Shown here piece after piece: positions 1-10,908 of a stretch of DNA of 64,000 bases. Source of the stretch: Algoriphagus aestuariicola (GTDB taxonomy: Bacteria > Bacteroidota > Bacteroidia > Cytophagales > Cyclobacteriaceae). Below the pieces are notes generated by a model. It saw nothing but the letters and a program-made list of their open reading frames with translations. It did not search any database and was not told the DNA's origin. Both the position numbers and the translations under genes were made by a program. The DNA is taken from contig NZ_JAFKCW010000004.1 in assembly GCF_017254835.1 (NCBI RefSeq), positions 636,041 through 700,040 on the forward strand, given 5' to 3'. The first letter of the stretch is position 1, and every line of letters begins with the position of its first letter.

Positions 1-474
1 TTCACTCCTATCAAGAACGTGAAGTACAGCGTAGAAAATACCCGTGTAGAGCAGAAGACTGACTTCGAAAAACTGATCCTTGAAGTTTCTACGGATGGTT
101 CTATCCACCCTGAGAAAGCTCTTCAGGAATCTGCCAAGATTTTGATCCAGCACTTCATGCTATTCTCCGACCAGACTATGGTCCTTGATTCTACCGGTGT
201 AGCTGAGCCAGAGCCTATCGATGAGGAATTCCTTCACATGCGCAAGCTTCTCAAGACTTCTTTGAGCGACCTGGATCTTTCAGTCCGTGCGTTCAACTGT
301 CTGAAGGCTGCCGACGTGAGAACTCTCGGAGATCTTGCAAGACTTGAGATTTCAGACATGATGAAATTCAGAAACTTCGGTAAGAAGTCCCTTGCTGAAC
401 TCGAGCAACTGATCCAAGAGAAAGGTCTGACCTTTGGGATGGACATTTCTAAGTACAAACTTGACGAAGAATAA
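1..474 (+). CDS. rpoA: RNA polymerase alpha subunit, C-terminal part (5' end outside window)
   Basis: The window opens inside this gene: the frame is open from base 1 and the apparent GTG at 19 is an internal Val codon. The 157 visible residues cover the end of the N-terminal assembly domain, an acidic linker (EPEPIDEEF) and the alpha-CTD, with the helix-hairpin-helix type segment around [20 protein letters not shown] and [16 protein letters not shown]. In the family this domain contacts UP-element DNA and activators. rplQ follows after 6 bases, the standard order at the end of the bacterial ribosomal-protein operon. Identity is very secure; only the truncation limits the description. Confidence 0.96.
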   Translation, partial: FTPIKNVKYSVENTRVEQKTDFEKLILEVSTDGSIHPEKALQESAKILIQHFMLFSDQTMVLDSTGVAEPEPIDEEFLHMRKLLKTSLSDLDLSVRAFNCLKAADVRTLGDLARLEISDMMKFRNFGKKSLAELEQLIQEKGLTFGMDISKYKLDEE

Positions 475-480
475 TATACA

Positions 481-1005
481 ATGAGACACGGTAAGAAAAT
501 TAACCACCTAGGAAGAACTGCCTCCCACCGGAAGGCAATGCTTTCTAACATGGCAACTTCCCTGATTCTTCACAAGCGTATCTCCACTACGCTTGCCAAG
601 GCAAAAGAATTGAAGAAGTTTGTTGAGCCCCTGGTGACCAGAGCTAAAGAAGATACCACACACAATAGACGTATAGCTTTCTCCTATCTGAAAAGCAAAG
701 ATGCCATCAAGGCACTTTTCGGTGAGGTGATCGAGAAAGTATCTACTCGTCCGGGAGGTTATACCAGAATCATCAAAACTGGTTTCCGTCTGGGTGACAA
801 CGCTGAGATGTGTATCATCGAGCTGGTAGATTTCAATGAATTGATGCTGAAAGACGCTAAGCCTGCTAAGAAGACCACCAGAAGATCCCGTCGAGGAACT
901 ACTGCTGCCAAGGCCGACGCTCCTGCAGCTCCCGTTGCCGAAGCCAAGACTGAAGAGCCTAGTGCTCCTGAAGCTTCCGCTGAAAGCGAAAACGAAGAAA
1001 AATAA
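481..1005 (+). CDS. rplQ: 50S ribosomal protein L17 with long C-terminal tail
   Basis: Structural protein of the large ribosomal subunit. The N-terminal ~120 residues match the L17 family ([20 protein letters not shown] at the start, then RPGGYTRI and [11 protein letters not shown]). The protein is 174 residues, against roughly 120 in E. coli; the excess is a tail from about residue 122 that is first Lys/Arg-rich and then Ala/Glu/Pro-rich and looks disordered. Such tails are common on Bacteroidota L17 (family knowledge). It is the last gene of the operon: a rho-independent terminator follows 22 bases after the stop. Confidence 0.97.
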   Translation: MRHGKKINHLGRTASHRKAMLSNMATSLILHKRISTTLAKAKELKKFVEPLVTRAKEDTTHNRRIAFSYLKSKDAIKALFGEVIEKVSTRPGGYTRIIKTGFRLGDNAEMCIIELVDFNELMLKDAKPAKKTTRRSRRGTTAAKADAPAAPVAEAKTEEPSAPEASAESENEEK

Positions 1006-1027
1006 ATTGAAGATCACTTTAAATATC

Positions 1028-1060
1028 AAAAGGATTGGACGCCCGTTCAATCCTTTTTTT
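1028..1060 (+). terminator. Rho-independent terminator after rplQ
   Basis: A 9-bp stem AAAGGATTG/CAATCCTTT encloses a short loop and runs into seven T. It closes the rpoA-rplQ operon. Confidence 0.85.
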
Positions 1061-1097
1061 ATACCCAAACCCCTTATCCTCCTTCCCAAGAATTGGT

Positions 1098-1105
1098 TAA
1101 CTTTG
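1098..1105 (+). promoter_or_regulatory. Putative -7 element for carA
   Basis: TAACTTTG fits the Bacteroidota -7 consensus TAnnTTTG and lies 16 bases before the carA start, just downstream of the rplQ terminator. A matching TTG at about -33 is not obvious, so only the -7 box is called. Confidence 0.45.
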
Positions 1106-1121
1106 GGCAACTTTCAAGAAA

Positions 1122-3525
<2,404 letters not shown>

Positions 3526-3547
3526 TTCGGAATCTTTCTTTTAAATG

Positions 3548-3581
3548 GACAGCCCGTCTCTGGCGGGCTGTCTTTTTTTTT
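3548..3581 (+). terminator. Rho-independent terminator after eno
   Basis: Perfect 9-bp GC-rich stem GACAGCCCG/CGGGCTGTC with a 7-base loop, followed by nine T. Confidence 0.92.
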
Positions 3582-3620
3582 GCACCATTTTTGTACCTTG
3601 AGCATGCAATACGATACGAG

Positions 3621-3908
3621 ATGAAGAAGTTTCTGAAGTACAGCAGTAATTTTTACTTTCTGGCCATTCTGTTTTTTATGTTCTGGATGCTCTTTATCGA
3701 CTCCAATAATGTGATCAACCATTTCCGCCTGAGCTTAAAGCTAAACCAGTTGGAAGACCAGAAAGAGTTTTATCTGGAGAAAAAGGAAAAAATCAAGACC
3801 GAACGGGAAGAATTGATGAGTAATCCACAACTACTGGAGAAATTCGCCCGTGAGAGATACTTGATGAAGAAGCCAACTGAAGATCTCTATGTCATTGTTG
3901 AGAAGTAG
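3621..3908 (+). CDS. Septum formation initiator, DivIC/FtsB family
   Basis: Small bitopic membrane protein of the divisome. The start chosen is the ATG at 3621 (MKKFLKYSSNF), which places the hydrophobic segment near the N-terminus; an in-frame TTG at 3591 is less likely because it overlaps the sequence right after the eno terminator. The 95 residues hold one membrane segment (about 11-28, FYFLAILFFMFWMLFI), a charged coiled coil (about 38-68) and the conserved tail FARERYLMKKPTEDLYVIVE. That layout is the FtsB/DivIC family signature. Its 3' end overlaps the next gene by 20 bases. Confidence 0.88.
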   Translation: MKKFLKYSSNFYFLAILFFMFWMLFIDSNNVINHFRLSLKLNQLEDQKEFYLEKKEKIKTEREELMSNPQLLEKFARERYLMKKPTEDLYVIVEK

Positions 3909-4437
3909 TCTACTCGCATTCGCCCTGTTTGGGGCTTTTTTGCTTTCTCACCAGGCATCCGCCCAACGAGAAATCTATTCCGATTCCATCCCCTTCAAGG
4001 ACCGGCTTTATTTTGGTGGCAATCTAGGGCTTCAGTTTGGGACGGTGACCCTAATCGATGTGTCGCCCTTGGTCGGAGTGATGATCACGCCCAAGCTATC
4101 TGGAGGAGTAGGAGCTACTTTTCAATACTACGATGACAATAGATTCTATGGGGCCGAAGGAACCTCCTACGGTGGCCGCGTATTTGGGAGGTACAATATT
4201 CTGCCAAACATTTTCGCCCAGATGGAATACGAGTCGATCAACTGGGAAGCCTACGACTATTTTGTGGAGGATTACCGTCGGACTTGGTCAAATGCGCTAT
4301 TTCTCGGAGCTGGATACTTTGCCCCTTTTGGAAATCGGGGTGGAGCCAACTTCACCTTCTTGTACAATGTCCTGCATGACAATCATAATTCCTACTACGC
4401 CGAACCTTATGTGATCCGTGTCGGTTTTGTCATGTGA
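3889..4437 (+). CDS. Small outer-membrane beta-barrel-like protein
   Basis: No specific family is recognised. The 182 residues begin with a Sec signal (about 1-26, ending HQASAQ) and continue as alternating polar/hydrophobic strands rich in Gly, Tyr and Phe (LYFGGNLGLQFGTVTLIDVS, YGGRVFGRYNILPNIFAQME). The end PYVIRVGFVM resembles a terminal beta-strand. A porin-like 8-strand barrel in the outer membrane is inferred. The start lies inside the division gene and the 3' end is just upstream of serine acetyltransferase, so the three genes are probably one transcript. Confidence 0.7.
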   Translation: MSLLRSSLLAFALFGAFLLSHQASAQREIYSDSIPFKDRLYFGGNLGLQFGTVTLIDVSPLVGVMITPKLSGGVGATFQYYDDNRFYGAEGTSYGGRVFGRYNILPNIFAQMEYESINWEAYDYFVEDYRRTWSNALFLGAGYFAPFGNRGGANFTFLYNVLHDNHNSYYAEPYVIRVGFVM

Positions 4438-4456
4438 CCACATCAAATTCTGCAGA

Positions 4457-5305
4457 ATGGACTCTTTGATCAAAAAAATACATCAGGCTCACCAAAACTC
4501 GTCTGATTTCCCCACTCCTAAGACCATTCACCAGTTTTTTGAAGACTTGCTGGGCTTGATGTTTCCCGAGTTTTCAGCGCATAATATCCGGGAGGAAGAT
4601 GCGGTCAGGTCAAATTTGGAAGAGCTCCAGGCTAGCCTCACCCATATCCTCTCCCGAAATCTACACTTGCATTCAGGAGACGGAGAACAACTCGCCCAGT
4701 CTTTTTTCAAAAGATTGGAAACCGTCTTCGATTGGATCAATCAAGATGTGGAGGCAATGTTTGCAGGCGATCCCGCGGCTAAGTCGAGAGCGGAGATCCT
4801 TAGAAGCTATCCGGGATTTTATGCCATCTCGGCCTATAGAATCGCGAATCTCCTGCATCGCTTGGGGGTTACGCTCGTTCCGAGGATGATCACTGAGTAT
4901 GCCCATAGCAAGACTGGGGTAGACATCCATCCAGGAGCCACGATCGGCCAATACTTTTGCATAGACCACGGCACCGGCGTGGTAATCGGAGAGACTACCA
5001 TCATCGGAGATCATGTGAAAATCTACCAAGGAGTGACCCTTGGCGCCTTGAGTGTGGACAAAGCGGACGCAGATGTCAAGCGCCATCCTACCATAGAAGA
5101 CCATGTGGTGATCTACTCCGGCGCGACCATCCTCGGAGGGAGAACTGTCATCGGAAAAAACAGCGTGATCGGCGGGAATGTGTGGCTGACCAAATCCGTA
5201 GCTCCCGGCTCCAAAGTGTACTACCAAACGCAAATGCACCACGAGGCAGGAACAGCTACTGATCTCTATATTTTCAAAAATGACTTCGAAGAACTGGGCG
5301 AGTAG
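4457..5305 (+). CDS. cysE: Serine O-acetyltransferase (EpsC/CysE type)
   Basis: Acetylates serine with acetyl-CoA, the first step of cysteine synthesis. The ATG at 4457 (MDSLIKKIHQAHQ) is preferred over an in-frame GTG at 4418 that would overlap the upstream gene. The 282 residues comprise an all-alpha N-terminal half and a left-handed beta-helix of hexapeptide repeats (VDIHPGATIGQYFCIDHGTG, VVIGETTIIGDHVKIYQGVT), with the catalytic His in the IDHGTG segment. Cysteine synthase follows 76 bases later, so substrate supply and use are encoded together. Confidence 0.93.
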   Translation: MDSLIKKIHQAHQNSSDFPTPKTIHQFFEDLLGLMFPEFSAHNIREEDAVRSNLEELQASLTHILSRNLHLHSGDGEQLAQSFFKRLETVFDWINQDVEAMFAGDPAAKSRAEILRSYPGFYAISAYRIANLLHRLGVTLVPRMITEYAHSKTGVDIHPGATIGQYFCIDHGTGVVIGETTIIGDHVKIYQGVTLGALSVDKADADVKRHPTIEDHVVIYSGATILGGRTVIGKNSVIGGNVWLTKSVAPGSKVYYQTQMHHEAGTATDLYIFKNDFEELGE

Positions 5306-5381
5306 ATTTTCGTCCTATTGATTGGGTTCGATTCCCTTTCGCTGCATTGTGCCATCGGAGCATCACTTTACCGACAGAATT

Positions 5382-6260
5382 ATGAAACTCTTTGAACTGA
5401 TAGGCAATACGCCGCTCGTAGAGCTTGAGCATATCCCGCAAAACCCCAAGGTGAAAATCCTTTGCAAGATGGAGGGACAAAACCCCGGTGGAAGTGTCAA
5501 GGATAGGGCAGCCTATAATATGATCCGCTCTGCTTTGGATAGAGGGGATATCAAGCCTGGGGATAAATTGGTAGAGGCGACCTCCGGCAACACTGGCATT
5601 GCCTTGGCCATGGTAGCCAAAGTCCTCGGCCTGGACATGACGCTGATCATGCCGGACAACTCTACCAAGGAGCGGGTACTTTCTATGGAGGCCTATGGTG
5701 CCAAAGTGATCCTTACGCCCGCAGCCCAGACAATAGAATATTCCAGGGTTGTGGCGGACCAAATGCGGGATGAGCAGGGCTATTATATGCTGAACCAGTT
5801 TGCCAATGCGGACAACTACTTGGCACACTACTATACCACCGGCCCGGAGATCTGGAAAGACACCGGGGGTAGTATTACTCACTTTGTCTCCGCGATGGGG
5901 ACTACTGGTACGATCATGGGAGTATCCCGGTTTCTGAAGCAGGTCAATCCGGAGGTTCAGATCGTGGGTACCCAGCCCACGGACGGATCCAGCATTCCGG
6001 GTATCCGCCGCTGGTCGCCCGAATTTTTGCCTGAAATCTTTGATTCATCTAGGGTAGATCGAGTGATCGACGTGAGCCAAGATCAGGCGACCGAGATGAC
6101 CCGTCGCATGGCTAAGGAAGAAGGGATTTTGGCAGGAATGAGCAGCGGGGGAGCGCTTCACGCTGCGATCGAGCTTTCCAAAGAATTGGAGGAAGGGGTG
6201 ATCGTCTGCATCACCTGTGACCGGGGCGATCGATATTTGAGTTCGGATTTGTTTGGGTGA
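5382..6260 (+). CDS. cysM: Cysteine synthase (O-acetylserine sulfhydrylase, CysM type)
   Basis: PLP enzyme that replaces the acetyl group of O-acetylserine by sulfide or thiosulfate. The start at 5382 gives MKLFELIGNTPLVEL, the usual N-terminus; longer in-frame starts add unrelated residues. The 292 residues carry the PLP lysine K40 in PGGSVKDRAAYNMI, the substrate loop EATSGNTGIALAM, the phosphate loop SAMGTTGTIMG and the CysM-type end CDRGDRYLSSDLF. CysM versus CysK is judged on length and tail and is less certain than the reaction class. Confidence 0.92.
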   Translation: MKLFELIGNTPLVELEHIPQNPKVKILCKMEGQNPGGSVKDRAAYNMIRSALDRGDIKPGDKLVEATSGNTGIALAMVAKVLGLDMTLIMPDNSTKERVLSMEAYGAKVILTPAAQTIEYSRVVADQMRDEQGYYMLNQFANADNYLAHYYTTGPEIWKDTGGSITHFVSAMGTTGTIMGVSRFLKQVNPEVQIVGTQPTDGSSIPGIRRWSPEFLPEIFDSSRVDRVIDVSQDQATEMTRRMAKEEGILAGMSSGGALHAAIELSKELEEGVIVCITCDRGDRYLSSDLFG

Positions 6261-6290
6261 AATAGTTCGGGGCTTAAATGCCGAACTATT
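6261..6290 (+). terminator. Hairpin after cysM, possible terminator
   Basis: A perfect 10-bp inverted repeat AATAGTTCGG/CCGAACTATT begins at the base after the cysM stop codon. There is no T run, so termination is less certain than hairpin formation. Confidence 0.5.
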
Positions 6291-6368
6291 ATATTCTATC
6301 TAAAAAGTCTCCCTATTTTCCCCAGCCCTCTTACGCCACGACTTCCTAATCTATAACACAATAGGTAA

Positions 6369-6438
6369 AATGGCTAAAGCCATTGCCCTGAGACAACGCA
6401 CCTAAACATAGCCCACGATTTAAATCGTGGGCTATGTT
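6369..6438. repeat. REP-like palindromic element in convergent intergenic region
   Basis: Two inverted repeats stand side by side: AATGGCT/AGCCATT with an AA loop (6369-6384) and a 34-base perfect palindrome (6405-6438) whose half is AACATAGCCCACGATTT. The second ends 4 bases before the stop of the minus-strand gene. Position between convergent genes and perfect self-complementarity fit a REP or bidirectional terminator element. That it is a genome-wide repeat mobilised by a REP-associated transposase is inference; only one copy lies in this window. Confidence 0.7.
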
Positions 6439-6442
6439 GTTA

Positions 6443-7357
6443 TCACCCGAAAAACCTCCTCATCTTCCCAATCCCCTCCTTTACCACCACTTCTGCATCC
6501 ATCGCGTAGTAGGTCGGGTTGAAGAGTTCCAGGGAAAGGATAATCTGTCCTCCTTTGGACTTGAGTGTGTTGGCGATTTCCTGCATGGGAGCGGCTCCGT
6601 CGCCGGGCATCACCCGGTCCTTGTCCTGCTGTTCGGTGCGGGGAATACTGGCAGGAAAGTCGTTCATGTGGAAGATATCGATCGCATGCCCATCCAGCAT
6701 TTTCATGCCTTCGAAGCCCGATCCGCCACGGAATAGGTGGTAAATGTCCGCCAGAATCTTTGCGTCCTTGTCGTCGGCAGCGGCCGCTACAGCCATGGCC
6801 TGACCCAAGTGATAGAAGGATGGAAAAGCTCCCCAAAACTCCAGCTGGGGCATCACGCCAGTCTTTCGGCCCAAATCCAACAGCTGTTTGTATTTCTCGC
6901 CGGTCTTTAGCAGATCGAGGGGAGCCTCCGAGCCGATGGCAGGAGCAGCTACCCGGGGACAGCCCAGCTCAGCGAGAATTCCCATCTCTTTTTCCATTTG
7001 TGCAAAACCGGCCTTGCTTTTCGCCTCGTCCTGAGCCATCCAAGTGGGAAATCCTATGCAATCGAAAAACTCCAAGCCGGCATCCGAAGCCATCTTTTTC
7101 AGTGAAGCCAGGGTCTTGCCCCCTTCCACATAGGCTTGGATTTCCATCATCCAAGGCTCAAACCCATCGTAGCCTGCCTTGGCCGCAAGCTCAATAATCT
7201 GAGGAAGGGAGAGTTTTTGTCCGCGGATCGTACTCGTGTTCAGTGAAAACTTGAAGGTGCTTTCCTTTTTTTCTTCTGCCTGTGCCAATGCCGGTACAGC
7301 GGACAGTGCTATCGGAGTGAGAGCAAGGGTTTTCAGTAGGTTTCTTCGGGTAGTCAT
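6443..7357 (-). CDS. Tat-exported sugar phosphate isomerase/epimerase-like TIM-barrel protein
   Basis: AP-endonuclease-2-like (xylose isomerase-like) TIM barrel. The 304 residues start with a twin-arginine signal (TTRRNLLKTLAL, cleavage near PALAQA), so the protein acts outside the cytoplasm. The barrel shows the family pattern: FSLNTSTIRGQKLSLPQIIE, KAGYDGFEPWMME, RVAAPAIGS, LEFWGAF, DIYHLFRGG, IDIFHMNDFP and LSLELFNP, with the acidic and His metal ligands (E, D-x-x-H, H-x-N-D, E). Exported members usually sit in sugar catabolism with Gfo/Idh oxidoreductases, which this window holds at 52.5-55.4 kb. Substrate unknown. Confidence 0.85.
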   Translation of the reverse strand: MTTRRNLLKTLALTPIALSAVPALAQAEEKKESTFKFSLNTSTIRGQKLSLPQIIELAAKAGYDGFEPWMMEIQAYVEGGKTLASLKKMASDAGLEFFDCIGFPTWMAQDEAKSKAGFAQMEKEMGILAELGCPRVAAPAIGSEAPLDLLKTGEKYKQLLDLGRKTGVMPQLEFWGAFPSFYHLGQAMAVAAAADDKDAKILADIYHLFRGGSGFEGMKMLDGHAIDIFHMNDFPASIPRTEQQDKDRVMPGDGAAPMQEIANTLKSKGGQIILSLELFNPTYYAMDAEVVVKEGIGKMRRFFG

Positions 7358-7461
7358 GGGTCTCAGGTTTGATTTTTCATTCCTCTTAAACTGGAATTTT
7401 GCCGTTTATACATATTCCGTCCAAATCCATCGGGTTAGGATTTTCAATCGTAATTTAAGTC

Positions 7462-8163
7462 ATGCGAAAAATAATGTTTTTCTTTTTCCTGCTTTCCTTT
7501 TTTGTTGGGAAAGGACTGTTTGCCCAGGTAGTCGGAAGCAATCTGGCGTTTTTGCCCGAATACAAAGAGCAGCTGCCTTACTTTCAGGAGCTGATCACAG
7601 GCGGGCAATACCAGGAACCCTCCCGTCTGATCGAGGGAAATCCCTACTTTTTTTCCAGGCAATTTGAAGAGGGAAGTTTGACGATCAACGGGATCACCTA
7701 CCCAGAGGTGCCGCTTTTGTACGATGAGTATAGGGATCAGGTCATCACTTTCCATCCCGTATTCAACCAGAAAATCCTCATCAAGCCAGAGAAGATCGAT
7801 GCTTTTCAATTGGCCAACGGCAGCCGCTTCAAGTACTTTTCAGGAAATGAAAGCCATTTGCGCGCCGGAAATGGGATCTACGAGATCTTGGGCACCGGGG
7901 AGTTTGTTGCATTGGCAAAGCGGTATAAAACCACCAAAGCCCTACGTGAGTTTTCCAAGTTTGACGAGGTGTATGTCGAGAAGGCGGATTATTTTCTTTG
8001 GAAAGACGGGGAGTTTTTTCCGGTGGGAAAAGAGTCCAGTGTGTTGAAGGTAGTGGGGCTGGAGAAAAAAGAAGTCCGAAAGGAACTGAAGGCCAATGGA
8101 CTAAATTTCAAGCGTAACCCCGAGAGCTATCTGCGATACATCATTGCAGTAAACTCCAAGTAG
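7462..8163 (+). CDS. Secreted protein of unknown function, TonB-cluster member
   Basis: Not recognised. The 233 residues begin with a strong Sec signal (MRKIMFFFFLLSFFVGKGLF, then AQ). The rest has a beta-rich look with repeated aromatic/charged patterns (YFFSRQFEEGSLTINGITYP, FDEVYVEKADYFLWKDGEFF) and a Lys-rich C-terminus (VGLEKKEVRKELKANGLNFK). The TonB-dependent receptor follows 24 bases later on the same strand, so they are probably co-transcribed and this may be a periplasmic or surface accessory of the receptor. It is divergent from the TIM-barrel gene. Confidence 0.7.
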   Translation: MRKIMFFFFLLSFFVGKGLFAQVVGSNLAFLPEYKEQLPYFQELITGGQYQEPSRLIEGNPYFFSRQFEEGSLTINGITYPEVPLLYDEYRDQVITFHPVFNQKILIKPEKIDAFQLANGSRFKYFSGNESHLRAGNGIYEILGTGEFVALAKRYKTTKALREFSKFDEVYVEKADYFLWKDGEFFPVGKESSVLKVVGLEKKEVRKELKANGLNFKRNPESYLRYIIAVNSK

Positions 8164-8187
8164 TACATACAGTGAACCCAAAATAGG

Positions 8188-10908
8188 ATGAGAAAACATT
8201 TACGGTTTTTTCCGACTCTCTTTTTTATGCTTTTTGCCCAGGTCGCGTTCTCCCAGCAGGCAGATCGCATCACGGGATTTTTCCCGGGAATCAGCTTTTT
8301 GAGATTTGTAGAGTTGGTGGAGGGCGAGACCTCCTATCGATTTTATCTCAAGGAGCTGGACGTGAAAGATCTGACGGTCAACCTCCAGGCCAAGGAGGAT
8401 AAGCTGGAGGATGTGCTGACGGTGATCTTTGACAAGACCGATCTCAAATTCTCCATTTCCAATCAAAAGGAAGTGTTTATCAGCAAGGGCGAGAAGTTGG
8501 TCGTCAAGTTTGCGCCCGACTATTTCCTACAAAACACCGCCAGCAGTTCCTCTTTGGTTCAGGATGAGTTTGTCCGCAACAGGAGATATACCCTAGGAAC
8601 CCCCGGCCCGGGTACCGAGGCCACGCTATCCGGCGTGATCACCAGCCTAGAAAACCAAAAGCCAATAGAAGGTGCCATTGTCTACGAAAGAGAAAGCCAA
8701 AGGCAGACGCTCACCAACCGGGAAGGACGCTATGAGATCACGCTTCCGAAAGGAGACCAAACCCTGCTCATCCAAAACATTGGGGGATACACCGAGCAAC
8801 GGCTCCTCAATATACAGGGTGACGCTGCCCTGGATATCACGATAGGAGAGGGGATTTTTTCCCTGAGCGAAGTCATAGTCCGATCTGGAGCGCTGACCAA
8901 CGTGAGCAGGCCGGAGATGGGAGTCCAGTCCCTATCGGTGCAGCAGCTCCGGAAGTTGCCAGCAGTCATGGGCGAGGTGGACATCATTCGGGGTATCCTC
9001 ACGATGCCGGGTGTCAACACAGCGGGTGAAGCCAGCGTGGGCTTCAACGTACGCGGCGGCGCAGCAGACCAGAACCTCATTTTGCTGGACCAAAACACAC
9101 TCTACAATCCTTCCCACCTATTCGGGTTTTTCTCGGCCGTGAATTCCGACATGGTTCAAGGCGTGGAACTTTACAAGGCGGGGATTCCGGTCAGCTATGG
9201 AGGCCGTCTGTCATCCGTCCTGCAGGTCACGCCCAAGGCCGGAAGACAAGACAAGATCGGCGGCTCAGGCGGGATCGGGCCCATGACGAGCAGGCTTAGT
9301 CTGGACGGGCCGATTGGGAAAAACACCACCTTTGTCGTGGGAACCCGATTGACCTATTCGGATTGGCTACTGGATTACCTGGAGGAAAGGGCAGATCTGG
9401 GAGCGTCGCGGGCACAGTTTGGTGACTTCAATGCCAGCATTCAGCACCAGCTGGGCGAAAAGGACAAAATCCGCGCTTCGGGCTACTTCAGCAAGGACAA
9501 GTTCCAGTTTGACCCGGACACGGTGTACAGCTACTCCAATCTTAATTATGCCCTTACTTGGACTCATTATTTCAATGATGACTTGGAGGCGGATTTTTCG
9601 GCAGGTCAGGACAAATATGATTTTGAGGTTCAAGGGGAAGACAATCCCCTAAATTCCTATCTCTATGGCTTTGATATCACACAGACATTTCTCAAGGCAC
9701 TGTTTCGTCATGAAAAGGGAGACCGCCACATTTTTACCTATGGTTTCCATGGGATTCACTATGATTTGAACCCTGGGAAAATCGACCCTTTGGGGGCGGA
9801 AAGTATCGTCATTCCCGACGAGGTCCCAAGGGAAAAGGGGCTGGAAGCTTCCCTGTTTCTGGGCGATGAGTTTGAAGTCAACGAAAAGCTGACGCTTAGT
9901 GGGGGGATTAGACTGAACTGGTTTGGGTATTTTGGGCCGCAGACCCTTCCAGAATATGCGCCCGGAGAACCTTTCCTGCCGGAAAATATCATCGGGGAAA
10001 CCAACTATGGAGATGGAGAACTGGTCAAATCCTATCTAGGGCCGGAAATGCGCCTATCGGGTCGCTATGCGCTGAACAACTGGTCTTCGATCAAAGCTGG
10101 AGTAAACACCATGCGTCAAAGCATCCATCTCCTGAGCAATTCCTCTGTCATCACGCCCACAGATACCTGGAAGCTGAGCGATACCTTCATCCAGCCGCAG
10201 ACAGGGATCCAATACGCGTTGGGTTACTTTCGGAATTTGGAAAACAACGCCATTGAGTTTTCCGCGGAACTCTATTATCGAACGATGAACAATCTGCTGG
10301 ACTACCGATCAGGGGCAACCCTTGTGCTGAACGACCGGATCGAGCAGGACGTCTTGGTCACCAAGGGCAAGGCCTATGGCGTGGAGCTCTACTTGAAAAA
10401 AGTCACCGGGAAGCTCAACGGATCGTTTGCCTATACCTACAGTAGATCCTTGATGCTCACTGACCCGACTGAGAGGAAAGAGCAGGTCAACCGATCAGAA
10501 TGGTATCCGAGTAATTTTGACCAGCCCCATACCGCAAACCTTGTACTGAACTACGAGCTAAGCCGTCGGGTCAACACCACCTTGGCAGGAAAATACAGCA
10601 CAGGAAGGCCCGTGACTTTGCCGGTCGCCAAGTTTGAATACGGTGGATCGGAGCGGGTATATTTTGCAGATCGGAATTCCTTCCGAATCCCGGATTATTT
10701 CAGGTTGGATCTTTCCGTCAATCTGGAGGGCAATCACAAGGTGAACAAGGTCGCCCACGGCTCATGGTCCTTTGGCGTCTATAATATCCTGGGGAGGGAC
10801 AATGCCTATTCGGTGTACTACATCCCGGAAGAAGGCAAACTGAACGGCTACCAACTTTCCATTTTTGCCGAGCCTATCCCCTTTGTCAGCTATAATTTCA
10901 GATTCTGA
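8188..10908 (+). CDS. TonB-dependent receptor with STN and carboxypeptidase-regulatory-like domains
   Basis: Outer-membrane active transporter of 906 residues. Order of parts: signal peptide (about 1-22), secretin/TonB short N-terminal (STN) domain (about 35-95, KDLTVNLQAKEDKLEDVLTV), carboxypeptidase-D regulatory-like beta-sandwich (about 140-220, LSGVITSLENQKPIEGAIVY), plug (about 240-350, GFNVRGGAADQNLILLDQ) and a large barrel ending SYNFRF with terminal Phe. The STN domain usually points to signalling or to energised import of larger ligands. The next gene's ATG overlaps the stop (TGATG), so expression with the DUF4249 lipoprotein is coupled. The ligand cannot be told from sequence. Confidence 0.92.
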   Translation: MRKHLRFFPTLFFMLFAQVAFSQQADRITGFFPGISFLRFVELVEGETSYRFYLKELDVKDLTVNLQAKEDKLEDVLTVIFDKTDLKFSISNQKEVFISKGEKLVVKFAPDYFLQNTASSSSLVQDEFVRNRRYTLGTPGPGTEATLSGVITSLENQKPIEGAIVYERESQRQTLTNREGRYEITLPKGDQTLLIQNIGGYTEQRLLNIQGDAALDITIGEGIFSLSEVIVRSGALTNVSRPEMGVQSLSVQQLRKLPAVMGEVDIIRGILTMPGVNTAGEASVGFNVRGGAADQNLILLDQNTLYNPSHLFGFFSAVNSDMVQGVELYKAGIPVSYGGRLSSVLQVTPKAGRQDKIGGSGGIGPMTSRLSLDGPIGKNTTFVVGTRLTYSDWLLDYLEERADLGASRAQFGDFNASIQHQLGEKDKIRASGYFSKDKFQFDPDTVYSYSNLNYALTWTHYFNDDLEADFSAGQDKYDFEVQGEDNPLNSYLYGFDITQTFLKALFRHEKGDRHIFTYGFHGIHYDLNPGKIDPLGAESIVIPDEVPREKGLEASLFLGDEFEVNEKLTLSGGIRLNWFGYFGPQTLPEYAPGEPFLPENIIGETNYGDGELVKSYLGPEMRLSGRYALNNWSSIKAGVNTMRQSIHLLSNSSVITPTDTWKLSDTFIQPQTGIQYALGYFRNLENNAIEFSAELYYRTMNNLLDYRSGATLVLNDRIEQDVLVTKGKAYGVELYLKKVTGKLNGSFAYTYSRSLMLTDPTERKEQVNRSEWYPSNFDQPHTANLVLNYELSRRVNTTLAGKYSTGRPVTLPVAKFEYGGSERVYFADRNSFRIPDYFRLDLSVNLEGNHKVNKVAHGSWSFGVYNILGRDNAYSVYYIPEEGKLNGYQLSIFAEPIPFVSYNFRF

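Noticed and set aside
19-474. GTG at 19 as a true gene start
   Set aside because: The frame continues upstream to base 1 and the protein is the C-terminal part of RpoA; the start is outside the window.
5321-5340. GGGTTCGATTCCC, resembling the T arm of a tRNA, between cysE and cysM
   Set aside because: The outer T-stem bases do not pair and no acceptor, D or anticodon arms fit in the 76-base gap.
6369-6438. CRISPR repeat
   Set aside because: Only one palindromic element with no regular spacing or further copies, and no cas genes in the window.
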